Source: Pseudomonadota bacterium
GTDB taxonomy: Bacteria; Pseudomonadota; Gammaproteobacteria; Burkholderiales; Gallionellaceae
DNA length: 52,758 nucleotides
Direction: 5' to 3'
Assembly (NCBI GenBank): GCA_021800795.1
Contig: JAJYYO010000026.1
Coordinates: forward strand, 1 to 52,758
Shown: piece after piece, positions 1-8,775 of the stretch
Position numbering within the stretch: position 1 is the stretch's first letter
Layout of the letters: each line of letters starts with the position of its first letter
The notes under the pieces: generated by a model
The model's database searches: none
The model's input: only the letters and a program-made list of their open reading frames with translations
What the model was told of the DNA's origin: nothing
Made by a program: the position numbers and the translations under genes

Positions 1-365
1 GAATTCTCCGGCACATGGATGTAATAGACGCCGGATAACAGTTCGTCGTCTTCATCGTGGTCGTGACGGCTGGTGATCTTGCCCGGCCCCATGTCGTTGA
101 GCCAGAAACCCCGTTTCAACTGATGCCCGGGTAATTGCAGAATATCGGCGGCAAACGTCATCGCCTGCGCCAAAACCCGTTCGAGTGCGGGGATTCGTTC
201 ACTATTCAGGTACAGGTTTTCATGGCGGCCGTTGAAAAAATGGCTGCGCCGCGAAAAATCCTGTTCACGCAAAAGACGATAGGCATCCAGGATCTGTCGG
301 TTAGTCTTATCCGCATCCGGCAGATGACCGGTATACAGAATGGCGTTTTGCAGGAGTGCAGTCAT
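1..365 (-). CDS. 2OG-Fe(II) oxygenase-like protein, partial (C-terminus beyond window)
   Basis: Reading the minus strand from an ATG at 365-363 gives about 121 codons that run off the window edge without a stop. The visible part contains the motif HDHDEDDELLSGVYYIHVP, which resembles the iron-binding H-x-H/D region followed by SGVYY of the small putative 2OG-Fe(II) oxygenase family (TIGR02466-like). Such proteins are predicted to hydroxylate an unknown substrate using 2-oxoglutarate, O2 and Fe(II). The gene starts 6 nt after the stop of the phosphomannomutase gene on the same strand, so the two are probably cotranscribed. The distal iron-binding histidine and the 2OG-binding arginine would lie outside the window and cannot be checked. 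The family assignment is from motif memory. Confidence 0.6.
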   Translation of the reverse strand, partial: MTALLQNAILYTGHLPDADKTNRQILDAYRLLREQDFSRRSHFFNGRHENLYLNSERIPALERVLAQAMTFAADILQLPGHQLKRGFWLNDMGPGKITSRHDHDEDDELLSGVYYIHVPEN

Positions 366-371
366 CGATTT

Positions 372-1886
372 TCAATGTTCATCTCGAATTTTTGCCAGAA
401 CGGTCTGCACGAGTTGCATCGCGCGCACCTCGCTTGCCGTCTCGCAATAACAGCGTAGTTCGGGTGCGTTGCCGGAGGGGCGCAGATGCACGATTTCACC
501 ATTGTCGAAGGTGATACGCAGCCCGTCCGTGGTATTGTTGTCAACGAGTTTTGCACCAATTGGCGCTAGATAATTCTGTAACGACTGCGGGTTGTTGGTG
601 AGTTCAAGAATCAGCCGGCGGCTGGACTCGACAGGGAAGTCTTGCAGACGATCGCTGGCGGTGAAACGCGCGGGCAGGTTTTTCATCAAATCCGACACAC
701 GACCGTTGATCTCGCGCGCCGCCGCCAGCACGGACAGCGCAGGCAGCACGGCATCGCGGGTGGGCAGCGGTTCGAGTGTTTTTCCATCGCGGGTAAAGCG
801 GGAGCCGACTAAAAAACCACCATTGGCTTCGAATCCGACAACGGCTGGCATGGACGTTTGCTTTTCACGTTCGCTCCTTCCCCCCCCGGGGGAAGGTTGG
901 GATGAGGGAACAAACCTGATGTCATCCTGGTGATGAGGGGTGCTTATTGCTTCCATGCCGGCAATCACGTAAGGCGAGCCGATTCTCGTGCGCACGACGG
1001 TTTCAAACGCGCCGCACAATTCGATCGCCGTGTTGCAGCTGACCGGGACGACCACTTTTTTTGCACCCAGATAGCGCGCGCAAATCAGGCCGACGATATC
1101 GCCGCGCAGCCAGCTACCCGTTTCATCCGAGATCAGCGGACGGTCGCCGTCGCCGTCGGTTGAAATGATCGCGTCAAAATGATGTGTTTCAGCCCATTCC
1201 CTGCCGCGGCGTATATCCACCTCGGCGACCGCCTCGGTATCGATGGGCACAAACGCGTCGGTGCGCCCGAGCGAGGTTACTTCGGCGCCCAGCCCTTCCA
1301 GTATGCTTCTGATGACATCGCGGGCCACGCTGGAATGCTCATACACACCCAGGCGCAGGCCCCTGAAACTCGGGAAAAAATCCAGATAGCGCTGCACATA
1401 GCGTTCCAGCGCGGCAGGATTGATTGCAGGTAGCGCATGTTGAGGGCTGTCTGAGTTAATTTGCACGATGGCATCCGCAATCGCCACTTCATCCGCCTTG
1501 GAAATTTCGCCGTCGGGCCGGTAAAACTTGATGCCGTTCCGCTCAAACGGGATGTGGCTGCCGGTGACCATGATGGCCGGAATGGCCTCGTTTTGCGCAT
1601 ACAGCGCCAGCGCCGGGGTCGGCAGGGCGCCGCAATGCTCTACCAGGATGCCCGCATGGTGCAGGGCAGTTGCGCAAGCTGCTGCGATGCGCGGACTGCT
1701 GGGGCGCAAATCCATGCCCAGCGCCACGCGCTCGACCGTAAACGACCGTTTCACCACAGACAGGAATGCCGCCGCATAGGCGGCGCACACTTCATCCGTC
1801 ATGTTGCTCACCAGACCGCGCGCGCCGCTGGTGCCGAATGTCACGCCGCTGCTGTCCATTACATCGCGAATTTTGACCTTTTTCAA
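372..1886 (-). CDS. Phosphomannomutase/phosphoglucomutase family protein with in-frame repeat insertion
   Basis: A 504-residue alpha-D-phosphohexomutase. The phosphoserine loop is VTGSHIPFERNGIKFY (Ser110), the metal-binding loop DGDGDR (244-249), the sugar-binding loop FEANGG (352-357) and the phosphate-binding loop RPSGNAPE (469-476). It should interconvert hexose 1- and 6-phosphates for exopolysaccharide or LPS precursors in the cytoplasm. Mannose versus glucose or glucosamine specificity cannot be read from the sequence, and the active-site TGSHIP departs from the usual TASHNP. Residues about 317-347, just before the sugar-binding loop, are encoded by a palindromic dispersed repeat (see 861-926) and look like an added segment that lengthens the protein beyond the usual 450-465 residues. 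The gene is transcribed divergently from sdhB. Confidence 0.85.
   Translation of the reverse strand: MKKVKIRDVMDSSGVTFGTSGARGLVSNMTDEVCAAYAAAFLSVVKRSFTVERVALGMDLRPSSPRIAAACATALHHAGILVEHCGALPTPALALYAQNEAIPAIMVTGSHIPFERNGIKFYRPDGEISKADEVAIADAIVQINSDSPQHALPAINPAALERYVQRYLDFFPSFRGLRLGVYEHSSVARDVIRSILEGLGAEVTSLGRTDAFVPIDTEAVAEVDIRRGREWAETHHFDAIISTDGDGDRPLISDETGSWLRGDIVGLICARYLGAKKVVVPVSCNTAIELCGAFETVVRTRIGSPYVIAGMEAISTPHHQDDIRFVPSSQPSPGGGRSEREKQTSMPAVVGFEANGGFLVGSRFTRDGKTLEPLPTRDAVLPALSVLAAAREINGRVSDLMKNLPARFTASDRLQDFPVESSRRLILELTNNPQSLQNYLAPIGAKLVDNNTTDGLRITFDNGEIVHLRPSGNAPELRCYCETASEVRAMQLVQTVLAKIRDEH
861..926. repeat. Palindromic dispersed repeat inside the phosphomannomutase gene
   Basis: A GC-rich hairpin with perfect 9-bp arms CCTTCCCCC (876-884) and GGGGGAAGG (888-896), flanked by CCCTCATCCC-type sequence on the minus strand. 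It is bordered by CAAAC (859-863 region) and GTTTG-type ends, so a longer imperfect inverted repeat is possible. The element keeps the host frame open and encodes a low-complexity stretch containing SSQPSPGGGRSER. It belongs to the same sequence style as the element in sucB at 7640-7686, which also ends in AGCAAAC. Such CCCTC.../GAGGG palindromes are common dispersed repeats in proteobacteria; lying within a coding gene is less usual. Confidence 0.75.
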
Positions 1887-1990
1887 TTGAAATACATCCT
1901 CTAATGGTGGGTGAACTGCGTGAAGCAGAACTGTTCGGTGTCCTGGCGTATTTTAGCTGTTCCAAGTGTCATCTGAGCGCGTAATTTAAG

Positions 1991-1999
1991 TGCTATAGT
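1991..1999 (+). promoter_or_regulatory. Extended -10 promoter candidate for the sdhB operon
   Basis: TGCTATAGT at 1991-1999 matches an extended -10 element (TG-n-TATAGT). No good -35 hexamer is visible 17 bp upstream, which suits the extended -10 type. Transcription would start near 2006 and give a leader of about 80 nt before sdhB at 2086. The leader contains a possible 17-codon reading frame (ATG 2007 to TAA 2058-2060) without a clear ribosome binding site. This is a sequence-based guess. Confidence 0.4.
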
Positions 2000-2085
2000 A
2001 ACCGCAATGGAGGTCTCGTCGAACACGGCTGATGCCCTCAACTGGTTAATCAGCTGTTAAGCTATACGACAAAGGTAATGAAATT

Positions 2086-2781
2086 ATGAAATTCCGTATA
2101 TATCGTTACAACCCTGAAACCGACGCTGAGCCGCGCATGCAGAACTACGATCTGGACGTCGAAGCTGGCGGCAAGATGTTGCTCGATGCCTTGCTGTTGA
2201 TCAAGGAACAGGACGACAGCCTGTCTCTGCGCAAATCCTGCCGCGAAGGGGTATGCGGCTCGGATGCGATGAACATCAACGGGCGCAACGGGCTGGCCTG
2301 CATCACGCCCTTGTCGTCACTCAAGGAACCGGTGGAATTGCGCCCCTTGCCTGGCCTGCCGGTGATACGCGATCTGATTGTGGACATGACGCAATTCTTC
2401 AAGCAGTATCATTCCATTAAACCCTACCTGGTCAACAACGATCCGCCGCCCGAAACCGAGCGTTTGCAGTCGCCCGCCCAGCGCGATCATCTGAACGGGC
2501 TGTATGAATGCATCCTGTGCGGCTGCTGCACCACGGCCTGCCCGTCGTTCTGGTGGAACCCGGATAAATTCGTCGGCCCCGCCGGATTGTTGCAGGCGTA
2601 CCGTTTCATCGCCGACACGCGCGATCAGGCGACTTCCGAGCGTCTGGACGATCTGGAAGACCCTTATCGGCTGTTCCGCTGCCACACCATCATGAACTGC
2701 GTGGACGTCTGCCCGAAGGAGTTGAATCCGACCGAGGCGATCGGCCGCATCAAGGATATGATGGTCAAGAGGATGGTATGA
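2086..2781 (+). CDS. sdhB: Succinate dehydrogenase iron-sulfur subunit
   Basis: 231 residues, full length for SdhB. The [2Fe-2S] ligands are Cys52, Cys57, Asp60 and Cys72, the same C-C-D-C set as in E. coli. The [4Fe-4S] and [3Fe-4S] cysteines follow in ECILCGCCTTACP (142, 145, 148, 152) and in HTIMNCVDVCPKELNP plus Cys199. The subunit carries electrons from the SdhA flavin to ubiquinone in the inner membrane. The ATG at 2086 has an AAAGG about 10 nt upstream. sdhC, sdhD and sdhA, which normally precede sdhB, are absent: the upstream gene is a divergent phosphomannomutase. They must lie elsewhere if the complex is functional. sdhE, gltA and sucAB follow in the same direction. Confidence 0.97.
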   Translation: MKFRIYRYNPETDAEPRMQNYDLDVEAGGKMLLDALLLIKEQDDSLSLRKSCREGVCGSDAMNINGRNGLACITPLSSLKEPVELRPLPGLPVIRDLIVDMTQFFKQYHSIKPYLVNNDPPPETERLQSPAQRDHLNGLYECILCGCCTTACPSFWWNPDKFVGPAGLLQAYRFIADTRDQATSERLDDLEDPYRLFRCHTIMNCVDVCPKELNPTEAIGRIKDMMVKRMV

Positions 2782-2790
2782 GAAGGCAGG

Positions 2791-2853
2791 AGTGAGGAGT
2801 GAGGAGTGAGGAGTGAGGAGTGAGGAGTGAGGAGTGAGGAATGAAGAGTGAGG
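2791..2853. repeat. 7-bp tandem repeat (AGTGAGG)n between sdhB and sdhE
   Basis: Nine head-to-tail 7-bp units begin at 2791. Seven are exact AGTGAGG, the eighth is AATGAAG and the ninth is AGTGAGG again. The array starts 9 nt after the sdhB stop. Its last unit supplies the AGGAG at 2851-2855, which is the best Shine-Dalgarno for sdhE (ATG 2862), so copy-number slippage could affect sdhE translation or spacing. Confidence 0.9.
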
Positions 2854-2861
2854 AGAAAAAA

Positions 2862-3227
2862 ATGAGAAGCGCAGAAAACGTTGAGAATTATTTGTTCAAT
2901 CCTCAATCCACGATCCTCGATCCTGCTTTGTTCAATCCTCAATCCACGATCCTCGATCCTGCTTTGCTCGATCCTCAATCCACGATCCTCGATCCTGCTT
3001 TATTGTCGCGAATTCGCTGGCGTTGCCGGCGGGGTTTGCTGGAACTCGATATCGTACTCGGGCGTTTTGTTGAAGCTCGCTACGCCCGATTGTCCGGGTC
3101 CGAACGACAAACATTTGAACAGTTTCTGGATATGGCAGACAATCCGCTCTGGGATATGATTTCAGGCAGGATGAGTGCAGCATCTGACGAACAGGCCGCG
3201 TTGCTGGAAAAAATCAGATCGGTTTAA
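2862..3227 (+). CDS. sdhE: Succinate dehydrogenase assembly factor SdhE with minisatellite-encoded N-terminus
   Basis: 121 residues with the ATG at 2862, chosen because AGGAG at 2851-2855 sits 6 nt upstream. An in-frame ATG at 2841 lies inside the 7-bp repeat array and is less likely. The C-terminal 75 residues are Sdh[20 protein letters not shown] contains the conserved RGxxE motif needed for covalent flavin attachment to SdhA. Family members are usually 80-95 residues. Here an extra N-terminal segment consists of three 12-residue repeats ([11 protein letters not shown] type) encoded by a 36-bp minisatellite at 2895-3002. The repeat is in frame and free of stops, so the protein may still be made. 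An alternative downstream start would have to be non-ATG. Confidence 0.85.
   Translation: MRSAENVENYLFNPQSTILDPALFNPQSTILDPALLDPQSTILDPALLSRIRWRCRRGLLELDIVLGRFVEARYARLSGSERQTFEQFLDMADNPLWDMISGRMSAASDEQAALLEKIRSV
2895..3002. repeat. 36-bp minisatellite, three units, within the sdhE 5' end
   Basis: Three tandem 36-bp units at 2895-2930, 2931-2966 and 2967-3002. Units 1 and 2 are identical. Unit 3 differs at its first bases (CTCG for TTCA) and its last base. Each unit contains 7-8 bp sub-repeats of the form ATCCTCA/ATCCTCG. Because 36 is a multiple of 3, gain or loss of units keeps sdhE in frame and adds or removes 12 residues. The array lies next to the unrelated 7-bp repeat at 2791-2853. Confidence 0.92.
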
Positions 3228-3247
3228 ACTTCAAGATTGGAAACAGG

Positions 3248-4549
3248 ATGGAAAAAGAATTTAGCCAGAAAAAACGCGTCGCCACGCTGACTTTGGATGA
3301 TGGCCGCAGTATCGAATTGCCGATCCTGTCCGGCACGCTGGGGTCTGATGTCATCGACATACATGGATTAGCCAAGCTGGATATTTTTACCTACGATCCG
3401 GCCTTTTTCTCCACAGCGAGCTGCATCTCCAGGATCACCTTTATCGACGGCGATGCCGGATTGCTGTATTACCGCGGCTATCCGATCGAGCAACTGGCGG
3501 AAAAATCCGATTTTCTGGAGGTCTGTTATCTGCTGCTGGACGGACAGTTGCCCGATGCCGCACAAAAAGCGGAGTTTGTGCGTAAAGTGACCTCGCACAC
3601 CATGGTTCATGACCAGTTGGCGCGCTTCTACAATGGCTTCAGGCGCGACGCGCACCCGATGGCGGTGATGGTCGGCGTGGTCGGCGCGCTGTCGTCCTTC
3701 TATCACGACTCGCTCGATATCAATAACCCTGAGCACCGCGAGTTGGCGGCGATGCGCTTGCTGGGCAAGGTGCCTACCATCGCGGCGATGGCTTACAAGT
3801 ACCACAACGGTTTTCCGTTCATGTATCCGAAAAACAAGTTCAGCTATGTGGAAAACTTCCTGTACATGATGTTCGCCACGCCGGCCGAGGAGTATGTGCC
3901 CAATCCGGTTCTGGTGAAAGCGCTGGAACGCATCTTTATTCTGCATGCCGATCATGAGCAGAACGCGTCCACTTCGACGGTGCGTCTGGCAGGTTCCAGC
4001 GGCGCGAACCCGTTTGCCTGCATGGCATCCGGTATCGCAGCCCTGTGGGGGCCGGCACATGGCGGCGCCAATGAGGCCGCGCTGAACATGCTGATCGAGA
4101 TCGGCGATATCTCGCGCGTGGCGGATTATGTACAGGGCGTGAAGGACAGGAAATACCGGCTGATGGGCTTCGGACACCGGGTGTACAAGAACATGGACCC
4201 GCGCGCATCGGTGATGCGTGAGACCTGTCACGAAGTACTCAAGGAGCAGGGTCTGGAGAACGACAAGCTGTTCAAGCTGGCGATGGAACTGGAGAAAATC
4301 GCGCTGAATGATCCGTATTTCATCGAACGCAAACTCTATCCCAACGTCGATTTTTATTCGGGTATCGTGCTGAGCGCACTGGGTATTCCGGCCAATATGT
4401 TCACGGTCATCTTCGCCGTGGGCCGCACCATAGGCTGGGTTTCACAGTGGAAGGAAATGATGGCGGCGAGTGACCGCAAGATAGGCCGTCCCCGTCAACT
4501 CTATATCGGCGAAACACGCCGCGATTATCCGGACATGAGCGAACGTTGA
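3248..4549 (+). CDS. gltA: Citrate synthase
   Basis: 433 residues, the length of the hexameric NADH-sensitive type II enzymes of Gram-negative bacteria. Catalytic residues are visible: His271 in [10 protein letters not shown], His310 in GFGHRVYK and Asp368 in NVDFYSG. The enzyme condenses acetyl-CoA and oxaloacetate to citrate in the cytoplasm. The ATG at 3248 is 20 nt downstream of sdhE. Its TGA stop overlaps the sucA TTG start, so sucA is probably translationally coupled. Confidence 0.97.
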   Translation: MEKEFSQKKRVATLTLDDGRSIELPILSGTLGSDVIDIHGLAKLDIFTYDPAFFSTASCISRITFIDGDAGLLYYRGYPIEQLAEKSDFLEVCYLLLDGQLPDAAQKAEFVRKVTSHTMVHDQLARFYNGFRRDAHPMAVMVGVVGALSSFYHDSLDINNPEHRELAAMRLLGKVPTIAAMAYKYHNGFPFMYPKNKFSYVENFLYMMFATPAEEYVPNPVLVKALERIFILHADHEQNASTSTVRLAGSSGANPFACMASGIAALWGPAHGGANEAALNMLIEIGDISRVADYVQGVKDRKYRLMGFGHRVYKNMDPRASVMRETCHEVLKEQGLENDKLFKLAMELEKIALNDPYFIERKLYPNVDFYSGIVLSALGIPANMFTVIFAVGRTIGWVSQWKEMMAASDRKIGRPRQLYIGETRRDYPDMSER

Positions 4550-7401
4550 ATACAAACTATAACAAGCTGATGCAGGACAGCTCGCAGCTGTTTGCTGCGC
4601 CCTTTGTCGAGGCGCTGTACGAGCAGTATCTGCACGATCCCGCCGGCGTAACGGCAGAATGGCGCGGCTATTTTGACGGGCTGCCGGCATGGGATAAATC
4701 GGCGGCAGAGCTGCCGCATGCGCCTATCCAGCGTTCATTTGCAGCCCTGCCCGGATTGAAGACTGTCAGCGCGACCGGCGCGGAACATGAGCGCCGTCAG
4801 GTCAAGGTGCTGCAGCTCATCAATGCCCACCGCTTTCTGGGCTTGAGGGTTGCCAATCTGGATCCGCTGGCTCGCCACGCCAAGCCCGTGGTGCCCGAGC
4901 TTGATCCGGCGTATTACGGCCTGACGGAATCCGACATGGACACCACGTTCGAGACCGGCTCGCTGGTGGCGGCTGCGCGCATGACTCTGCGCGAGATCAT
5001 GCAGTTGTTGCGCCAGACCTACTGCGGCAGCATCGGTGCGGAATACATGTACATCAGCGATGTGCCGCAAAAGCGCTGGATACAGAACCGGCTGGAAGGG
5101 GTGCGCGGGGTGGCCGGTCTGGATACAGCACAACGCCGCCGCATTCTGGGACGCCTCACCGCAGCCGAGACGCTGGAGCGCTATCTGCATACCAAGTATG
5201 TCGGACAAAAACGCTTCTCGCTGGAAGGCGGCGATACGCTGGTGCCGTTGCTCGATCATCTGCTGCAGCGCGCAGGCAGCCAGGGTGTCAAGGAAGCCGT
5301 GATCGGCATGGCGCACCGCGGGCGGCTGAATGTGCTGGTGAATATTCTCGGCAAACAGCCCGGCATGTTGTTTGCCGAATTCGAGGGCATCCACACCGAG
5401 CATCTGACTTCGGGCGATGTGAAGTATCACCAGGGCTTTTCTGCCGACATCGAAACCCCGGGCGGTCATTTGCATGTCGCGCTGGCATTCAATCCTTCGC
5501 ATCTGGAAATCGTCAATCCGGTGGTGGAAGGCTCGGTGCGCGCACGCCAGCATCGCCTGAAAGACCTGGACGGCAAAAAAGTCGTGCCGATCCTGCTGCA
5601 CGGCGATGCAGCGTTCGCAGGGCAGGGCGTGGTGATGGAAACGCTTTCCATGTCGCAGACGCGGGGCTTTCGCACCGGCGGCACCGTGCACATCGTTGTC
5701 AACAATCAGATCGGTTTTACCGCATCCGACATGCGCGATACCCGCTCCAGCCAGTATTGCTCAGACGTGGCGAAAATGATCGACGCGCCCATCTTCCATG
5801 TGAATGCGGATGATCCCGATGCGGTGATGCTGATTACCGAAATCGCGCTGGATTACCGCATGGAATTCGGTCGCGATGTGGTGATCGATATGGTGTGTTT
5901 CAGAAAATTAGGGCACAACGAGCAGGACGAACCGCTGGTCACGCAGCCTTTCATGTACCGTTACATCCGCCAGCATCCGGGCACGCGAGCGGTTTATGTC
6001 AGGCGCCTGCTCGACGAAGGAGTGATTGCGGCCGGGGAGGCCGACGAGATGATCGCTGTCTACCGCCGGGCGATGGACGAGGGACGCAACTCGATAGCTC
6101 CTGCGCTTGAAAAACTCGACAAGCCGGTTTCCGACTGGGCTGCCTTTAAGCGAGACATCAAATGGAACGTCCCGGTGGATACCTCGGTGCCGCTGGCGCG
6201 TTTGCAGCAACTGGCCGTACCGCTGACCACGGTGCCGGAAGGGTTTGTGTTGCAATCGCGCGTGCAGAAGATCGTCGATGACCGGATTCTGATGGCGCAA
6301 GGCAGCTTGTCGCTGGACTGGGGCATGGCGGAAAATCTGGCTTATGCCACGTTGCTCACCCAGGGCTTCCCGGTCAGGTTGTCCGGGCAGGATTCGCAAC
6401 GGGGCACGTTCTTTCACCGCCACGCCACCTGGCACGATCAGAATCGCGTGGTATGGCACGAGGGCGCCTACACGCCGTTGCAGCATTTGACACCTGACCA
6501 GTCTGATTTTGTGGTGATCGATTCCTTGCTGTCCGAAGAGGCGGTTTTGGGCTTCGAATATGGTTATGCCACCGCCGAGCCGAATTCTCTGGTGTTGTGG
6601 GAAGCGCAGTTCGGCGACTTTGCCAACGGCGCGCAGGTGGTGATCGATCAGTTTATCGCCTCCGGCGAAGTGAAATGGGGCAGGCTGTGCGGCCTCGTGA
6701 TGCTGCTGCCGCACGGCTATGAAGGGCAGGGGGCCGAGCACTCATCGGGGCGCATCGAGCGCTACTTGCAACTGTGCGCGGACTACAATATTCAGGTGTG
6801 CATACCCTCGACTCCGGCACAAATGTTCCATCTGCTGCGACGCCAGATGCTGCGTCCGATGCGTCGCCCGCTGATCGTGTTTACCCCTAAAAGTCTGTTG
6901 CGCAGCAAGGAGGCCGCCTCTCCCCTGAGCGATTTTACTGAAGGAGGATTCCGTGCGGTGATACCGGAAGTGGAAATTCTGGATGCGAACCGCGTTCGCC
7001 GCATCATCGCGTGCAGCGGCAAGGTTTATTACGATCTGACCGCTTATCGTCGCGCCAGAGGGATAGACGATATGGCGATCATCCGGATCGAGCAGCTCTA
7101 TCCTTTTCCGCACGAGGATTTTGCAGCCCAGGTCGCAGCCTATCCGAATGCCACTGAAATCGTCTGGTGTCAGGAGGAGCCGGGCAATCAGGGTGCCTGG
7201 CACCGCATTCAGCATTATCTGTTGCGCCACATGCGCAGCGGCATGCGCCTCGAATATGCCTTGCGTCCTTCATCCGCAGCACCGGCAGCAGGGTATCTCG
7301 CAGTGCATAACGAACAGCAAAAGGCAGTGATCGAAGCCGCCTTCCGTCCCGATCTCGATGTCAAGAACAATCCAGGAGCGCATCGCCATGAGCATCATTG
7401 A
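4546..7401 (+). CDS. sucA: 2-oxoglutarate dehydrogenase E1 component
   Basis: 951 residues, usual for the thiamine-diphosphate E1o subunit that decarboxylates 2-oxoglutarate and passes the succinyl group to the E2 lipoyl arm. Visible family motifs are [39 protein letters not shown] and [11 protein letters not shown] in the first half, and [25 protein letters not shown] and [14 protein letters not shown] in the second half. The TTG at 4546 overlaps the gltA stop (TTGA). An in-frame ATG at 4570 would shorten the protein by 8 residues and is a real alternative, because neither has a strong ribosome binding site. The 3' end overlaps sucB by 14 nt. Confidence 0.96.
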   Translation: MNTNYNKLMQDSSQLFAAPFVEALYEQYLHDPAGVTAEWRGYFDGLPAWDKSAAELPHAPIQRSFAALPGLKTVSATGAEHERRQVKVLQLINAHRFLGLRVANLDPLARHAKPVVPELDPAYYGLTESDMDTTFETGSLVAAARMTLREIMQLLRQTYCGSIGAEYMYISDVPQKRWIQNRLEGVRGVAGLDTAQRRRILGRLTAAETLERYLHTKYVGQKRFSLEGGDTLVPLLDHLLQRAGSQGVKEAVIGMAHRGRLNVLVNILGKQPGMLFAEFEGIHTEHLTSGDVKYHQGFSADIETPGGHLHVALAFNPSHLEIVNPVVEGSVRARQHRLKDLDGKKVVPILLHGDAAFAGQGVVMETLSMSQTRGFRTGGTVHIVVNNQIGFTASDMRDTRSSQYCSDVAKMIDAPIFHVNADDPDAVMLITEIALDYRMEFGRDVVIDMVCFRKLGHNEQDEPLVTQPFMYRYIRQHPGTRAVYVRRLLDEGVIAAGEADEMIAVYRRAMDEGRNSIAPALEKLDKPVSDWAAFKRDIKWNVPVDTSVPLARLQQLAVPLTTVPEGFVLQSRVQKIVDDRILMAQGSLSLDWGMAENLAYATLLTQGFPVRLSGQDSQRGTFFHRHATWHDQNRVVWHEGAYTPLQHLTPDQSDFVVIDSLLSEEAVLGFEYGYATAEPNSLVLWEAQFGDFANGAQVVIDQFIASGEVKWGRLCGLVMLLPHGYEGQGAEHSSGRIERYLQLCADYNIQVCIPSTPAQMFHLLRRQMLRPMRRPLIVFTPKSLLRSKEAASPLSDFTEGGFRAVIPEVEILDANRVRRIIACSGKVYYDLTAYRRARGIDDMAIIRIEQLYPFPHEDFAAQVAAYPNATEIVWCQEEPGNQGAWHRIQHYLLRHMRSGMRLEYALRPSSAAPAAGYLAVHNEQQKAVIEAAFRPDLDVKNNPGAHRHEHH

Positions 7402-8548
7402 AGTCAAAGTACCGCAACTCTCCGAATCCGTCTCAGATGCGACCCTGCTGGTCTGGCACAAGCAGGCGGGGGACGCCGTTGTCGAAGGTGAGAATCTGAT
7501 CGATGTGGAGACCGACAAGGTGGTGATGGAATTGCCGGCCTCGAAGAGCGGGATACTTTCCAGAATTATCAAGGGCAATGGCGAAAAGGTGGCTAGTTCC
7601 GAGTTGATTGCGCTGATCGATACCGATGCCGTGGCAAGCATTGCTACTCCCTCTTCCCTTGAGGGCGGGGGAGAGGGTAGCAAACCTGCGATCCCGCCTT
7701 CGGTGCGCAGGCTGGCTCATGAGCTCGATATCGATGCGGCAAGTCTGCAAGGCAGCGGACGCAGCGGTCGAATCACCAAAGACGATGTGCTGAGCGCCAT
7801 GCAGCAAATTACGCCGCTGGCCGTGCACGCCATCGCGCCAGCCGGCAACCGCCCGGAACAGCGCGTGCCGATGACGCGCATCCGCCAGCGCATCGCCGAG
7901 CGTCTGCTGCAATCGCAACAGAACGCCGCTATCCTCACGACCTTCAATGAAGTGAATATGCAGCCGGTGATCGATTTGCGCAATAAATACAAGGATAGTT
8001 TCGAGAAGAAACACGGCATCAAGCTCGGGTTTTCGTGCTTCTTCGTCAAGGCCGCCGTTCATGCCTTGCAGAAATTCCCCATCGTCAATGCCTCGGTTGA
8101 CGGCACCGACATCATCTATCACGGCTATTTCGACATCGGCGTTGCCATCGGCAGCGAGCGCGGCCTGGTAGTACCCATTATCCGCGATGCCGATAAGTTG
8201 TCGTTTGCCGACATCGAAAAACAGATCGCCGATTTCGGCGCGCGCGCCAAGGCAGGCCGTCTGACTCTGGATGAGCTGACCGGCGGCACCTTCTCTATTT
8301 CCAACGGCGGCGTGTTCGGCTCCATGCTCTCCACCCCGATCATCAATCCGCCGCAGGCAGCCATTCTGGGCATTCATGCGACGAAAGACCGCGCCGTGGT
8401 GGAAAACGGTCAGATCGTGATCCGCCCGATCAATTATCTGGCCGTGTCCTACGACCACCGTATCATCGACGGTCGTGAAGCCGTGCAGTTTCTGGGCGCC
8501 ATCAAGGAAGCGCTGGAGTTTCCGGGACGCGTGTTGCTGGATTTATAG
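7388..8548 (+). CDS. sucB: 2-oxoglutarate dehydrogenase E2, dihydrolipoyl succinyltransferase, with repeat-derived linker
   Basis: 386 residues from the ATG at 7388, which has AGGAG at 7374-7378 upstream; the longer frame from 7358 lacks support. Domains in order: lipoyl domain 1-78 with the lipoylated Lys44 in ETDKVV, a linker, the E1/E3-binding domain about 103-138 (PSVRRLAHELDID...GRITKDDV), and the catalytic core from about 155 to the end with His357 and Asp361 in SYDHRIIDG. The linker at residues 84-100 (TPSSLEGGGEGSKP) is encoded by a palindromic repeat in place of the usual Ala/Pro-rich hinge. The lpd gene for E3, which often follows, is not present; a dispersed repeat begins 22 nt downstream. 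Confidence 0.96.
   Translation: MSIIEVKVPQLSESVSDATLLVWHKQAGDAVVEGENLIDVETDKVVMELPASKSGILSRIIKGNGEKVASSELIALIDTDAVASIATPSSLEGGGEGSKPAIPPSVRRLAHELDIDAASLQGSGRSGRITKDDVLSAMQQITPLAVHAIAPAGNRPEQRVPMTRIRQRIAERLLQSQQNAAILTTFNEVNMQPVIDLRNKYKDSFEKKHGIKLGFSCFFVKAAVHALQKFPIVNASVDGTDIIYHGYFDIGVAIGSERGLVVPIIRDADKLSFADIEKQIADFGARAKAGRLTLDELTGGTFSISNGGVFGSMLSTPIINPPQAAILGIHATKDRAVVENGQIVIRPINYLAVSYDHRIIDGREAVQFLGAIKEALEFPGRVLLDL
7640..7686. repeat. Palindromic repeat encoding the SucB interdomain linker
   Basis: An imperfect inverted repeat, CTACTCCCTCTTCCC at 7644-7658 against GGGGGAGAGGGTAG at 7667-7680, separated by a short loop. It lies exactly between the lipoyl and E1/E3-binding domains and keeps the frame. 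Its right end (AGCAAAC) is shared with the element at 861-926 in the phosphomannomutase gene, which suggests the same repeat family. Confidence 0.7.
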
Positions 8549-8570
8549 CCGGGAGTTGCCCGGCAGCAAG

Positions 8571-8751
8571 CCACTTTCTTTTGCTTCGCCAAAAGAAAGT
8601 AGCCAAAGAAAAGGCGACCCCGGTTTGCCGCCCCTGCGGGGTACCCTGTGTTGCTCGACTGTTCAGGCGGCTGTGCAACTCGCGCTACGCGTTCAGACAG
8701 TCCTCGCCGACAACTCCTGACCAGTCTGCGCTACTCGGCGGCGCACAGGGG
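8571..8751 (+). repeat. Dispersed repeat, copy A (left flank of the metallophosphoesterase gene)
   Basis: About 180 bp immediately after sucB. It begins with a perfect hairpin (8573-8600), continues with GGCGACCCCGG-type sequence and ends GCGGCGCACAGGGG. The segment from about 8613 to 8751 matches the reverse complement of 12367-12500 over nearly its whole length with scattered substitutions, for example the shared CGCGCTACGCGTTCA and CTGCGCTACTCGGCGGCGCA. This is the type of dispersed repeat that yields translated products such as SFASPKESSQRKGDPG in many proteobacteria. Open frames in it are not genes. Confidence 0.88.
8573..8600 (+). terminator. Hairpin after sucB, possible terminator
   Basis: Perfect 11-bp arms ACTTTCTTTTG (8573-8583) and CAAAAGAAAGT (8590-8600) around a 6-nt loop, 25 nt after the sucB stop. 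It is the outer end of repeat copy A. There is no T-run after it, so it may not terminate efficiently, although it could stabilise the operon transcript's 3' end. Confidence 0.35.
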
Positions 8752-8775
8752 AGGGTAAAGCAAAATGCAAAACAC

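Noticed and set aside
2895..3002. CRISPR array
   Set aside because: The three 36-bp units are contiguous with no spacers and are translated in the sdhE frame; it is a minisatellite.
3368..4231. 287-codon minus-strand frame
   Set aside because: Shadow of gltA, whose catalytic residues are all present on the plus strand.
4735..5691. 318-codon minus-strand frame
   Set aside because: Shadow of sucA in GC-rich DNA, with no start signal or recognisable motif.
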